DNA of 64,000 nt from an uncultured Acetatifactor sp. (GTDB lineage Bacteria; Bacillota; Clostridia; Lachnospirales; Lachnospiraceae), in the NCBI GenBank assembly GCA_947625475.1, contig CANQOL010000012.1:1-64000 (forward strand). Reading direction: 5' to 3'. Positions 33,111 through 41,573 of this stretch are shown here, piece by piece (within the stretch, counting starts at the first letter, position 1; every line of letters begins with the position of its first letter). The position numbers and the translations under genes were made by a program. The notes under the pieces are model-generated. The model made no database searches. It saw only the letters and a program-made list of their open reading frames with translations, and was not told the DNA's origin.

Positions 33111-34907
33111 CTACTCAAACTGGGCGTTGTAGAGCCTCCGGTACATGCCGCCCTTCTCCATGAGCTGGGCGTGGGTGCCCTGCTCCACCACCTCCCCGTC
33201 GTTCACCACCAGAATCAGATCCGCGTTCTCAATGGTGGAGAGACGGTGGGCAATCACAAAGCAGGTTTTGTCCTCCATGAGCTTTCGCATGGCCCTCTGG
33301 ATCTCCCGCTCCGTGCGGGTATCCACGTTGGAGGTGGCTTCGTCCAGAATCAACATTCTGGCGTCCAGCAGCATGGCCCGGGCGATGGTCAGAAGCTGCT
33401 TCTGCCCCTTGGAGATATTGGTGCCCTCATCCGTCAGCAGGGTGTCATACCCCTGGGGCAGCCGCCGGATAAAGGAATGGATGTGGGCGGCCTTGGCGGC
33501 TGCCTCCACCTCCTGCAGGGTGGCGTCCTCCTTCCCGTAGGCCAGATTTTCGTACACGGTCCCGTGAAACAGCCAGGTATCCTGAAGCACCATGGCGTAA
33601 GCCTTGCGCAGGCTCCGGCGGGTGAAGGACTCCGCCGGCTCCCCGTCCACCAGGATCTCCCCCGCGGAGGGGTCGTAAAAGCGCATCAGCAGATTGATCA
33701 GGGTGGTTTTGCCCGCCCCCGTAGGGCCCACAATGGCGATGAGCCTGCCCGGCTGGGCCAGGAAACTCAAGTCGTGGAGAATGGTCTTGCCCTTCTCGTA
33801 GGCAAAATCCACATGGCGCACCTCCACCTGTCCCCGGGCACAGGCCAGCTCCCGGGCGTTTGGAGCGTCCGCCCGCTCCGGCTCCTCGTCCAGCAGCCGG
33901 AACACCCGCTCCGCGGCGGCCAGGGCCGACTGGAGCTCGCTGATAATATTGGCCGCCTCATTGATGGGGCCGGAAAACTTCCGGGAGTAGAGCACGAAGG
34001 AGGAAATATCCCCGATGGACATGCTGCCCGCCAGGTACAAAAGGGCTCCGAACACGCTGATCAGGGACAGGGACAGGTTGTTGATAAAGTTCACCGCCGG
34101 GCCTGTGATGCTGCCGTAGTACTCCGCCCTGTAGTAGGCGTCCACCGCCTCCCGGTTTTTGCCGTCAAAGCGTCCGATGGTGTACTCCTCCCGCTCATAT
34201 GCCTTCAGGGTCTTCTGGCCGGTGATCATCTCCTCCACAAAGCCGTTGAGCTCCCCCAGCTTGGCGGAACGCTTCCGGAACAGCGGTCTGGTCCTTCCGG
34301 TGATATACCGGGTCAGCAGCACGGACAGGGGCACCGTGAAGGCGAACACCAGCACCAGCCTGGGGGAGATCACCACCATCATAGCCAGGGCCCCGGCCAC
34401 GGTAATCACCGTGGTCAGCAGCTGCACCGCGTCATTGGACAGGGAGGCGTTCACCGTGTCGATATCGTAGGAGATCCGGCTGATAATATCGCCGGTCTGA
34501 TGCACGTCAAAATATCCCACCGGCAGGGACAGGAGCTTTTCAAACACATCCTGGCGCATCCGGTAGACCACCTTGCGGCTGACGGTGATCATCAGCACCT
34601 GCAGCCCGTAGGACATGGCGGCGGAGAGGACATAAAAGCCCGCCATCCAGGCCGCATAGTAAAAGACCGTATGGAAATCCACCCTGCCCGGGCCCGGCTC
34701 AATGGCCCCGATGCAGTACCCCGTCAGCATGGGCCCCACCAAGGCGAAGAGATTGCTCCCCAGCGTGCAGATCAGGGCCAGCAGCATCAGCCACTTATAC
34801 TGAAGGATATATTTTCCCAGCCGGATGCAGGTCCCCATGGAGTAGCGCCTGCCGCCCCCCTCCGGGATCTGTCCGCCCGGCCGCAGCGGATTGCTCTGCC
34901 TAGGCAT
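33111..34907 (-). CDS. ABC exporter half-transporter, consensus Walker B subunit
   Basis: This 598-residue type IV ABC exporter has six helices in the first ~320 residues and a C-terminal nucleotide-binding domain: Walker A GPTGAGKTT, Q-loop VLQDTWLF, signature NISKGQKQ, Walker B MLILDEATS and the switch His in VIAHRLS. The signature deviates from LSGGQ while the catalytic Glu is present. The partner at 36750-34900 shows the reverse pattern, so they form a heterodimer with one degenerate ATP site, as in BmrCD or TM287/288 multidrug exporters. Start 34907 overlaps the partner's end by 8 bp with AAAGGAGG upstream, indicating translational coupling. Confidence 0.94.
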   Translation of the reverse strand: MPRQSNPLRPGGQIPEGGGRRYSMGTCIRLGKYILQYKWLMLLALICTLGSNLFALVGPMLTGYCIGAIEPGPGRVDFHTVFYYAAWMAGFYVLSAAMSYGLQVLMITVSRKVVYRMRQDVFEKLLSLPVGYFDVHQTGDIISRISYDIDTVNASLSNDAVQLLTTVITVAGALAMMVVISPRLVLVFAFTVPLSVLLTRYITGRTRPLFRKRSAKLGELNGFVEEMITGQKTLKAYEREEYTIGRFDGKNREAVDAYYRAEYYGSITGPAVNFINNLSLSLISVFGALLYLAGSMSIGDISSFVLYSRKFSGPINEAANIISELQSALAAAERVFRLLDEEPERADAPNARELACARGQVEVRHVDFAYEKGKTILHDLSFLAQPGRLIAIVGPTGAGKTTLINLLMRFYDPSAGEILVDGEPAESFTRRSLRKAYAMVLQDTWLFHGTVYENLAYGKEDATLQEVEAAAKAAHIHSFIRRLPQGYDTLLTDEGTNISKGQKQLLTIARAMLLDARMLILDEATSNVDTRTEREIQRAMRKLMEDKTCFVIAHRLSTIENADLILVVNDGEVVEQGTHAQLMEKGGMYRRLYNAQFE

Positions 34908-36750
34908 TTCCCACCGCCTCCTTTCCCACGCTCCCGGGAGCCGCGCCGGGGTCTTTGGCCTGCGCCTGGGCCCTCCCCGGTTCTCCGCTCCCGGCAAAAT
35001 CTCCCGGGGCCGTCTCCCCGGTCTGGGAGCGGGCGATCTCCCCGTACACCGGGCAGTCCCGCATCAGCTCCTGATGGGTGCCGCAGCCGATCACCCGGCC
35101 GCCCTCCAGCACCAGGATCCGGTCCGCATTCCGGATGGAGCTGATCCGCTGGGCCACAATGATCAGAGTGGTATCTGCCATGTAGCTGCGGATCCCCTTT
35201 CGCAGGGCCGCGTCCGTCCGATAGTCCAGGGCGCTGGTGGAATCGTCCAGAATCAAAATCTCCGGCTTCTTGGCCAGGGCCCTGGCAATGAGCACCCTCT
35301 GCTTCTGGCCGCCGCTTAGGTTGGCCCCCCGGATGTTCAGGGCTTCCTCCTCCTGCTCCCCCTTTTTCTCCACAAAGTCCATGGCCTGGGCGTAGGTGAG
35401 CGCCTGGGTGATCTGATCCCTTGTCATCTCCCGTCCCAGGGTCACATTGCCCATGATGGTATCCTCAAAAATGGTGTCGTTCTGAAACACCACCCCAAAT
35501 TTTTCCCTCAGCTCCCCGGCCTCATAGCTTCTCACATCCCGCCCCTCCAGCAGGATCCGCCCCCCGGTGGCGTCGTAAAAGCGCATGAGCAGAGAGATCA
35601 GGGTGGACTTGCCGGAGCCGATCTCCCCGATAATGCCCAGGGTCTCCCCCTTCTTTAGAGAGAAGCAGATATCCTCCAGCACATATTTGTCGTCCCCCCG
35701 GTAGGAAAAGCTCACATGGTCGAAGAGGATCTGGTCCGGGCAGGGCTTCGATGCTTCTCCCAGTGCCAAGGGCACATCCTCCTCCGCCTCCAGCCGGGGC
35801 ATATCCTCCCCTGACTCCAGCACCTGCCGGATCCGGCCTGCGGAGGAGATGGCCTTGGACATCATTTCAAACATCCGGGAGACGGACATAACCGCGTTGA
35901 GGATAATGGTAAAATAGGTGGTGAAGGCCAGGATCTTTCCCACCTCGGAGGTGCCCGCGTTGACCCGCCAGGCTCCCACCAGGATCACCGCCACCAGTCC
36001 CAGGTTCAGCAGAATATTCATGGAGGGGTTGATCACCGCCATCAGCATGCCGGTGCCCTTCTCCCTGCGCACCACCTCCCGGTTGATCTGCCGGAATTTC
36101 TCCGTCTCATAGTCCGTCTTGGACAGGGATTTGATCACCCGGATGCCGGCAATATCCTCCCGGACCATGCGCACAAACCGGTCAATGGCCTCCTGGAGCT
36201 TTCCGTAGAGGGGGATGCTTTTCCGGGACACCAGCACGATCACCAGAGTCAGCAGGGGCATCACCCCCAGCAGCACCGCCGCCATGGCCGGGTCCAGGGT
36301 GAAGGTCACACACACGCCTCCCACCAGCAGAATAGGGGCCCGCACCCCCAGTCTCTGCATCATGCCGATAAAGTGGTGCATGTTGTAGGTGTCCGTGGTC
36401 ATCCGGGAGATCAGGGAGGGCTTGGTGAAGGCGTCCGTCTGCCGGTTGGACAGGTACATAATCCGCCGGAACAGATCGTGGCGGATGTTCTCCGTGGCGC
36501 ACCGGGCCACCCAGGAGGCCATCCGGTTGGCAATGATATTGAAGGACACCGCCAGCACGGAGCAGAGCACCATCAAAAGGCCCCACAGGAAGATCAGATT
36601 CCCCCGCCGAAGGGGAATGACCGTATCGATAATGTGGGCCAGAATGTAAGGGATGCACAGATCCATGACGGTCCCGATGAATTTGATGACAAAGCCCACT
36701 CCCATCCGGGGAAAATAAGGTTTTATGTATCTGCCGATCAGAAGCTTCAT
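34900..36750 (-). CDS. ABC exporter half-transporter, degenerate-site subunit
   Basis: This 616-residue exporter half has six N-terminal helices and a nucleotide-binding domain with Walker A GEIGSGKST, Q-loop VFQNDTIF, signature NLSGGQKQR, and Walker B ILILDDSTS in which Asp replaces the catalytic Glu. The switch region is IVAQRIS, with Gln in place of the His. Both changes mark the degenerate ATP site of a heterodimeric exporter. The last ~30 residues form an Ala/Gly/Pro-rich tail. AAGGAGACAGGAT precedes the ATG at 36750. First gene of the two-gene operon; substrate could be a drug, lipid or peptide. Confidence 0.94.
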   Translation of the reverse strand: MKLLIGRYIKPYFPRMGVGFVIKFIGTVMDLCIPYILAHIIDTVIPLRRGNLIFLWGLLMVLCSVLAVSFNIIANRMASWVARCATENIRHDLFRRIMYLSNRQTDAFTKPSLISRMTTDTYNMHHFIGMMQRLGVRAPILLVGGVCVTFTLDPAMAAVLLGVMPLLTLVIVLVSRKSIPLYGKLQEAIDRFVRMVREDIAGIRVIKSLSKTDYETEKFRQINREVVRREKGTGMLMAVINPSMNILLNLGLVAVILVGAWRVNAGTSEVGKILAFTTYFTIILNAVMSVSRMFEMMSKAISSAGRIRQVLESGEDMPRLEAEEDVPLALGEASKPCPDQILFDHVSFSYRGDDKYVLEDICFSLKKGETLGIIGEIGSGKSTLISLLMRFYDATGGRILLEGRDVRSYEAGELREKFGVVFQNDTIFEDTIMGNVTLGREMTRDQITQALTYAQAMDFVEKKGEQEEEALNIRGANLSGGQKQRVLIARALAKKPEILILDDSTSALDYRTDAALRKGIRSYMADTTLIIVAQRISSIRNADRILVLEGGRVIGCGTHQELMRDCPVYGEIARSQTGETAPGDFAGSGEPGRAQAQAKDPGAAPGSVGKEAVGNA

Positions 36751-36805
36751 ATCCTGTCTCCTTGCTGTTTCCTCACCGTTTCCCTGTCATTGCCGTCCCC
36801 AAGGC

Positions 36806-38020
36806 CTACGGCCCCGGCCTGAAGTACATTTCCTCTATAAAAAGCTGGGAAAACCGGGGGCACCGGGCCAGATTCCGGGTCTGCACCAGAGCGCAGATCT
36901 CCTCCGCCTCCCGGATGGCCTCCTCTCTTCGCCCGCACTCCCAGGCCCCCGCCAGAGCCGTATTCCCGGCGGCCCTCACCCGGCCTAGGAAACTCCCGGG
37001 CAGAAGGCCGGTTGCCACAGCCGCCGCTGGATCCAGGAAATAGCCGAATCCCCCCGCCAGATACACCTGATCCACCTGCCCGGGGGTGATGCCGTACTCC
37101 TCCAGAAGCACCCGGATCCCCGCCGCCACGGCGGCCTTGGCGGTCTGGAGGGCCCGTATCCTCTCCTGGGAGAGCCGCACTCCCCCTGCCCGGATCCCCC
37201 GCTCAAAATAAGGATCCGCCAGAAGGCCGGTCTCGTCCATCCGCCCCTCCCGAAGGAGCCTGGCAAGAAGGCCCAGCAGATCCGACCCGAAGGCCCTCCC
37301 TTCCTCGCCCTGCTCCCGCCAGCCCTCAAAGGCCGGGCCCGCCGCCGTGCCGCAGGCCAGGATTTTTTCCCCATTCCCCAGGGCCAGCTCCCCGTTGGTG
37401 CCCAGGTCGATGAGCAGGGTGATCTCCTTTTTCCTGTGCATGCCGCAGGCCAGGATCCCCGCCGTAATATCTCCCCCCACAAAGGCGGAGATCCCTGGCA
37501 GCGTCCTGGCGGGCACGCCCCCGATCTCCAGGCTCTGGCTCTCCAGGCGGCTGGCCGAAAAGGGCGCCGTCCCCAGTTCCCCCGGGTCATATCCCATGAG
37601 CAGATAGACCATGGTGGTGTTGGCGGCAATCCAAAGCTCCCCCGCGGCTTCTCCCCCCCGGCACAGCTCCGCCAGCCCTTCCTCCAGCGCCCCTCTCACC
37701 TGACTGCGCATCTGCCCAAGGATCAGCGGATTGGCCCCGGCCCGGATCCGGGAGATCACATCCGCCCCGAAAAAGGCCTGGGGATTGGGACGGGAAAAGA
37801 CCCCCATCCGGTTCCCGGCGCTGTCGTAGAGCTCCATGGCCAGGGTGGTGGTGCCCACGTCCGCCGCCGCAAAAGCCCCCCTGCCGGGCCGGGGCTCTCC
37901 CCCCTGCCCCCTCTCCGGCTTCAGAAAGGAGCGGGTGATCACCCGCATTTCCCCTCCCCCCGGGGCGCAGCGCCCGCAGCCGGTACAGATCTCACATTCC
38001 TTTCCCCGAAAGCCTTCCAC
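36806..38020 (-). CDS. ASKHA-domain protein, RACo-like corrinoid activator
   Basis: This 404-residue protein resembles the C-terminal part (DUF4445/ASKHA ATPase fold) of RACo, the ATP-dependent reductive activator of corrinoid methyltransferases. Visible motifs include ADVGTTTLAMELYD (phosphate 1), LLIDLGTNGELALG (phosphate 2) and VYLAGGFGYFLDPAAA (adenosine). Full RACo proteins carry an N-terminal [2Fe-2S] ferredoxin domain; here the N-terminus has only CEICTGCGRC, a short Cys cluster. GGGAGGTGAG before the GTG at 38020 sets the start; the longer frame would run through a stem-loop. No corrinoid protein or methyltransferase is in the window. It lies 56 bp upstream of the ABC exporter genes and may be cotranscribed. 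Confidence 0.8.
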   Translation of the reverse strand: MEGFRGKECEICTGCGRCAPGGGEMRVITRSFLKPERGQGGEPRPGRGAFAAADVGTTTLAMELYDSAGNRMGVFSRPNPQAFFGADVISRIRAGANPLILGQMRSQVRGALEEGLAELCRGGEAAGELWIAANTTMVYLLMGYDPGELGTAPFSASRLESQSLEIGGVPARTLPGISAFVGGDITAGILACGMHRKKEITLLIDLGTNGELALGNGEKILACGTAAGPAFEGWREQGEEGRAFGSDLLGLLARLLREGRMDETGLLADPYFERGIRAGGVRLSQERIRALQTAKAAVAAGIRVLLEEYGITPGQVDQVYLAGGFGYFLDPAAAVATGLLPGSFLGRVRAAGNTALAGAWECGRREEAIREAEEICALVQTRNLARCPRFSQLFIEEMYFRPGP

Positions 38021-38052
38021 AGCCTCACCTCCCCCAAAACCTGAATCAGGCA

Positions 38053-38092
38053 GGGACTGCCCCTCCTTTTTTCCAAAGGAAAGGGCAGTCCC
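38053..38092 (-). other. Stem-loop between DUF4250 and the RACo-like gene
   Basis: A perfect 10-bp inverted repeat (GGGACTGCCC / GGGCAGTCCC) with an inner paired segment lies just downstream of the DUF4250 stop. It has no T run, so it may be a processing or weak termination signal at the end of the mannan operon. Its presence argues against starting the RACo-like protein upstream. Confidence 0.6.
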
Positions 38093-38106
38093 CCCAAAGG
38101 ACACTT

Positions 38107-38280
38107 CTATTTAAACTGATTTCCCACAGGATCGTACCGAAAACCGGCGGCGGCAAGGGAATCGGTCAGCTCCTTTTCCTCCACGTCCATATCCCGGCAC
38201 AGCTCCTCCAGGCTTTCATACTCATCCCGCAGCTTCGTGTTCACCACGCTGAGCCGCATCATCGGATCCGAAGGCAGCAC
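38107..38280 (-). CDS. DUF4250 family small protein
   Basis: This 57-residue protein reads LPSDPMMRLSVVNTKLRDEY near its start and ends FRYDPVGNQFK, matching my recollection of DUF4250, a small family in Clostridia. The N-terminal segment fits a short helical bundle with a conserved VNTKLRD core. A GTG at 38280 with GGAGGGAGG upstream is the likely start. It lies 19 bp after manA and is probably the last gene of the mannan operon. Function unknown. Confidence 0.8.
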   Translation of the reverse strand: MLPSDPMMRLSVVNTKLRDEYESLEELCRDMDVEEKELTDSLAAAGFRYDPVGNQFK

Positions 38281-38299
38281 GGCCCTCCCTCCTTTCCTC

Positions 38300-39259
38300 T
38301 CACGGCTTTTCCACGGCGGTGGAGGCGATGCACTCCATCTCCCCCGTCAGGCTTACGGAGCCGTACCCGCAGGGGATCAGCATGTGATCTCCCTTTTTCA
38401 CAGGGCGGCCCTCCAGAGTACCGCTCCCCTCCAGCACGCTCAGAATCAGGAAGGGGTGCTCCTGGACAAAGGAAAACTCCCCCTTTACGTTCAGCTTCCA
38501 CACCTTATAATAGGGGCTCTCCGCCAGCAGATTCCAGGCGTTCTCCGGCAGGGGCGCCGCCTTTTTCACGGCCTCCTCTCCCGACCGGTCGGGCACCCGG
38601 ATCACGTCTATGCTCTGGCGGACGTGGAGCTGTCTGGGCTTTCCGTCCACCAGGCGGCCGTAATCGTACACCCGGTAGGTGATATCGCTGTTCTGCTGGG
38701 TCTCCAGGATCAGGAAGCCTCCCTTGATGGCGTGGACCGTGCCCGGGTCAATCTGGATCATATCCCCCTTCTGCACGGGCACCTGGCGGATCAGCTCCTC
38801 ATACCGCCCCTCCTCGATCATCTGCCGAAGTTCCTCCCGGGTTTTTGCATTGTGGCCCACCACCAGGGCGGCGTCCTCCGGGCAGTCCATAATGTACCAG
38901 CACTCGGTCTTGCCGAAGGGGGCCTTCTCTACTGCCCGGGCGTAGTTGTCGTCCGGATGCACCTGAATGCTCAGGTCCTGGCGGGCGTCTATGATCTTGA
39001 CCAGCAGGGGGAATTCCTCATAGGAAAGATTCCCGAACAGATCCCTTCTCTCCCGGTAGAGCTGGGAGAGGGTCATTCCCTGAAAGCTCCCCTCCTTCAC
39101 CGCACAGTCTCCGTGGGGATGGGCGCTGACCGCCCAGCACTCCCCGATCCGCTCCGCCTCCGACTCATAGGGGAACTCGGTGACCAGGCGTCTTCCTCCC
39201 CACACCAGCTCCTTCAGCACGGGGTTTAAAAATAAGATTTCTTTTGCTGTCTGATTCAT
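38300..39259 (-). CDS. manA: Mannose-6-phosphate isomerase, class I
   Basis: This 319-residue zinc-dependent cupin enzyme interconverts mannose-6-phosphate and fructose-6-phosphate. Family motifs are LVWGGRRL near residue 20, IQVHPDD (two zinc ligands), GKTECWYIMD, and IDPGTVHAIKGG, which supplies the last His. GGAGATTGGG precedes the ATG at 39259; the four upstream codons overlap that site. It follows the SGNH esterase by 44 bp. In the mannan operon it would take mannose-6-phosphate, formed from the mannose-1-phosphate released by GH130, into glycolysis. Confidence 0.95.
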   Translation of the reverse strand: MNQTAKEILFLNPVLKELVWGGRRLVTEFPYESEAERIGECWAVSAHPHGDCAVKEGSFQGMTLSQLYRERRDLFGNLSYEEFPLLVKIIDARQDLSIQVHPDDNYARAVEKAPFGKTECWYIMDCPEDAALVVGHNAKTREELRQMIEEGRYEELIRQVPVQKGDMIQIDPGTVHAIKGGFLILETQQNSDITYRVYDYGRLVDGKPRQLHVRQSIDVIRVPDRSGEEAVKKAAPLPENAWNLLAESPYYKVWKLNVKGEFSFVQEHPFLILSVLEGSGTLEGRPVKKGDHMLIPCGYGSVSLTGEMECIASTAVEKP

Positions 39260-39303
39260 CCCAATCTCCATTCCAGTGTGATTTACACACTACTCTCAGG
39301 CCC

Positions 39304-40410
39304 TCAGGCGGTGATCAGCGATACCAGGTAGAAGGGCACCGCGTCGTCAGGGTGTGTCTCGGTGAGCTCGATGCTCACATGATGGGGCCCGGGAGCCTCG
39401 CTCTCATAGACGGTCTGCAGCTCCAGCAGATCCCCCCAGGTCTCGTCAAACTCGCCGTTTAACACCGCAGCCTTCTCCCCGTCCACTGTGACGGTGGCGG
39501 AGGGGGCGGGCTTGTGCATGCTGCGGCGGAACTGAACGGCCAGGCAGGCCGCATCGACATCGCACTCTATACAGGCCCCCTTCTGGGAGGCCGTCCAGCC
39601 ATGGCGGAAGATCTCCGTGATATGATTCTGCACCGTCCGGTCAGGGGTAAAGCCCTCTATGCGGACAGGGGCCAGCTCTTCATTGCGCAGACGCACGGAA
39701 CCCTCGTACCGGTTTTTGGTGAGAGGCTTTTCCGGGAAAGGCGTCTGGGACTCCTGACGGGAGGCGTCGGCCCAGACCTGGCCTAAGAACCACTTGACGG
39801 TGTCCGCCAGCATCTCATGTCCCCTGTCGTTGGGATGGAGATTGTCGGGGGTGATATCCGGCCCGTACACCTCCCCCGCGGCCACCTTGGCGTAGACGCT
39901 GTTTTTAAAGCTGACGCAGGGCAGATCATAGTACCGTCCCAGGGCGCTGTGGATTTCCTCGGCGCTGCGGCCGTCGTCGTAAAAGGCGTTGTGGAGCAGC
40001 ACCAGGGCGGGGGCGGTTTCCGATTTCCAAAGCCTGCGGATCAGGCCCTCATAGGTCTCCTGGAAATGCCCCGTGTTGTCGTCGTTGACGCTGAATTCCA
40101 CAAACACCACATCCGGCCGGGCGGGAAGCAGGTCCTGGGCGGCCCTGGCCACACCGAACTGGGAGGTGGTAGCGCCGATGCCGGCGTTGACAAAATTCAC
40201 CTTGGCCTGGGGGAAGGTCTCCTTCCACCACAGATGGCTTAAATAGGCGTAGCACAGCTCCTGACGGGTGGCAACGCTGCCCATGGTGATGGAGCCTCCC
40301 AGATACCCCACAGTGACCTCTTCTCCCCCCTCGGCCCGGCTCATCACCTGCTTTAATCTGTTCCAGCATCCCCGGTTTACCAGGCTGGATTCTACATACC
40401 GATCTCCCAT
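39304..40410 (-). CDS. SGNH esterase (CE17-like acetyl-mannan esterase)
   Basis: This 368-residue cytoplasmic SGNH/GDSL-type esterase has block I VGYLGGSITMGS near residue 40, block II NAGIGATTS, block III FSVND and block V DNLHPNDRGHEM with the catalytic Asp-His. The last ~130 residues look like a beta-sandwich carbohydrate-binding region. Size, layout and neighbours match CE17 acetyl-mannan esterases of Roseburia mannan loci, which work with a CE2 enzyme; here the CE2 gene is immediately upstream. It would remove acetyl groups from imported manno-oligosaccharides. GAGGGAAAAAT precedes the ATG. Confidence 0.85.
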   Translation of the reverse strand: MGDRYVESSLVNRGCWNRLKQVMSRAEGGEEVTVGYLGGSITMGSVATRQELCYAYLSHLWWKETFPQAKVNFVNAGIGATTSQFGVARAAQDLLPARPDVVFVEFSVNDDNTGHFQETYEGLIRRLWKSETAPALVLLHNAFYDDGRSAEEIHSALGRYYDLPCVSFKNSVYAKVAAGEVYGPDITPDNLHPNDRGHEMLADTVKWFLGQVWADASRQESQTPFPEKPLTKNRYEGSVRLRNEELAPVRIEGFTPDRTVQNHITEIFRHGWTASQKGACIECDVDAACLAVQFRRSMHKPAPSATVTVDGEKAAVLNGEFDETWGDLLELQTVYESEAPGPHHVSIELTETHPDDAVPFYLVSLITA

Positions 40411-40484
40411 ATTTTTCCCTCTTTTCCGCTGCCCGAGGCAGCTTGTCTCTTTTATGATTGGAAGCCCAAGGCTTCTTTGTTGAC

Positions 40485-41573
40485 TTACCAGAAATGATAC
40501 CGGCTGTTTTGCGCCTCTATAAAATCCCCCAGCTCCCGGGCCATCTGCTCCGCCTCGGGCCTTCGGATATGTCCCTTGGTCCCCACGCTGTTGTTGCTGT
40601 AGGCAAAATAGTGGACCCTCTCCTGCCCCAACTCCCTCACCGTCTCCTCTATGGCCCGGTCCCAGCTGGGGTCATGCTCCAGGATGGTGGTCTTGCAGAC
40701 GATGTGGGCCTTGGGGTAAATGGCCAGAAGCTGGCGGAGGAACTCCCCGTAGCGCTCCCTCCAGTACCGGGCCTTCTCCCCCTCATAGTCCTGGGCCATA
40801 TAATCCTCCGGATAATGGTCGTTCTGGCCGATGGCCACCACCACCACCTGGGGCACATACCGGGAGAAATCCCAGAGCTTCGGCCGGCACAGGGCGGGCT
40901 GATACTGGATCTTGTCATAGAGCCAGGTCATGCCCAGGGCATGGGGATCGTTGAAGTAGCCCGTCCTGTTTAACAGGGCCACGCCCCCCTGGGCGATATC
41001 GTGCAGCTGGGCCCCCAGCCTTCTGGCCGTGAGCCAGGCGTAGGAGTAATAGCTGTTGGAAAACTCCCCGTTGTGCTCCGGGTCCGGCTGGCCGCAGTAA
41101 TCCACCGCCTCCGACACCTCCCCGGCGGACACGGAGTCCCCGTAGACCTCCATTCTGCGCCCGCTCTGGGGCAGAGGCTCCAGCAGCTCCCCGCCCTCCA
41201 GCAAAAAGCCGTGGAACAAAACCATATGGCAGGAGTCCATCCTCTTAAAAAGGCAGATCTCATGGCTGCCCTCGGGAAGCCCCTCCGCCAGAGTCAGGCA
41301 GGTAACCCCCTCCGGGGCCAGATCCCCTCTGTGCTCCTCCCCGTCCGTAAGCCACCCCAGAGAGCTGTTCCAGTAGCTGCGGATGTTGGTGACCAGGGCC
41401 CGGAGGGTTCCCCCGGTAAAGCGCACCTTCACATAGCTGCAGGGATACACCCACAAGATCCCGTCCTCCCGATCCTCATCCATCCGGCCGCAGTACACCA
41501 GCCGGGGATCCTGCCAGGGAATGACCTGCTGGCTCTCTCTCTCCCTGTATTGATTCAGTATTTGGGTATTCAT
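40485..41573 (-). CDS. CE2 family carbohydrate esterase
   Basis: This 362-residue protein has the CE2 layout: an N-terminal beta-sandwich jelly roll (residues ~1-135, RLVYCGRM...[10 protein letters not shown]) followed by an SGNH domain with [11 protein letters not shown] (nucleophile Ser), VVVAIGQND and a C-terminal His in [12 protein letters not shown]. No signal peptide is seen, so it is intracellular. CE2 enzymes remove acetyl groups, often at O-6, from xylan or mannan sugars. Start 41573 overlaps the stop of the upstream fusion gene by 4 bp (ATGA), indicating coupling; the 171 extra in-frame codons upstream are antisense-free shadow of the GH130 gene and excluded. Confidence 0.9.
   Translation of the reverse strand: MNTQILNQYRERESQQVIPWQDPRLVYCGRMDEDREDGILWVYPCSYVKVRFTGGTLRALVTNIRSYWNSSLGWLTDGEEHRGDLAPEGVTCLTLAEGLPEGSHEICLFKRMDSCHMVLFHGFLLEGGELLEPLPQSGRRMEVYGDSVSAGEVSEAVDYCGQPDPEHNGEFSNSYYSYAWLTARRLGAQLHDIAQGGVALLNRTGYFNDPHALGMTWLYDKIQYQPALCRPKLWDFSRYVPQVVVVAIGQNDHYPEDYMAQDYEGEKARYWRERYGEFLRQLLAIYPKAHIVCKTTILEHDPSWDRAIEETVRELGQERVHYFAYSNNSVGTKGHIRRPEAEQMARELGDFIEAQNSRYHFW

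Noticed and set aside
38021..38104. Upstream start for the RACo-like protein
   Set aside because: The extra codons run through a perfect stem-loop, and GGGAGGTGAG before the GTG at 38020 is a better signal.
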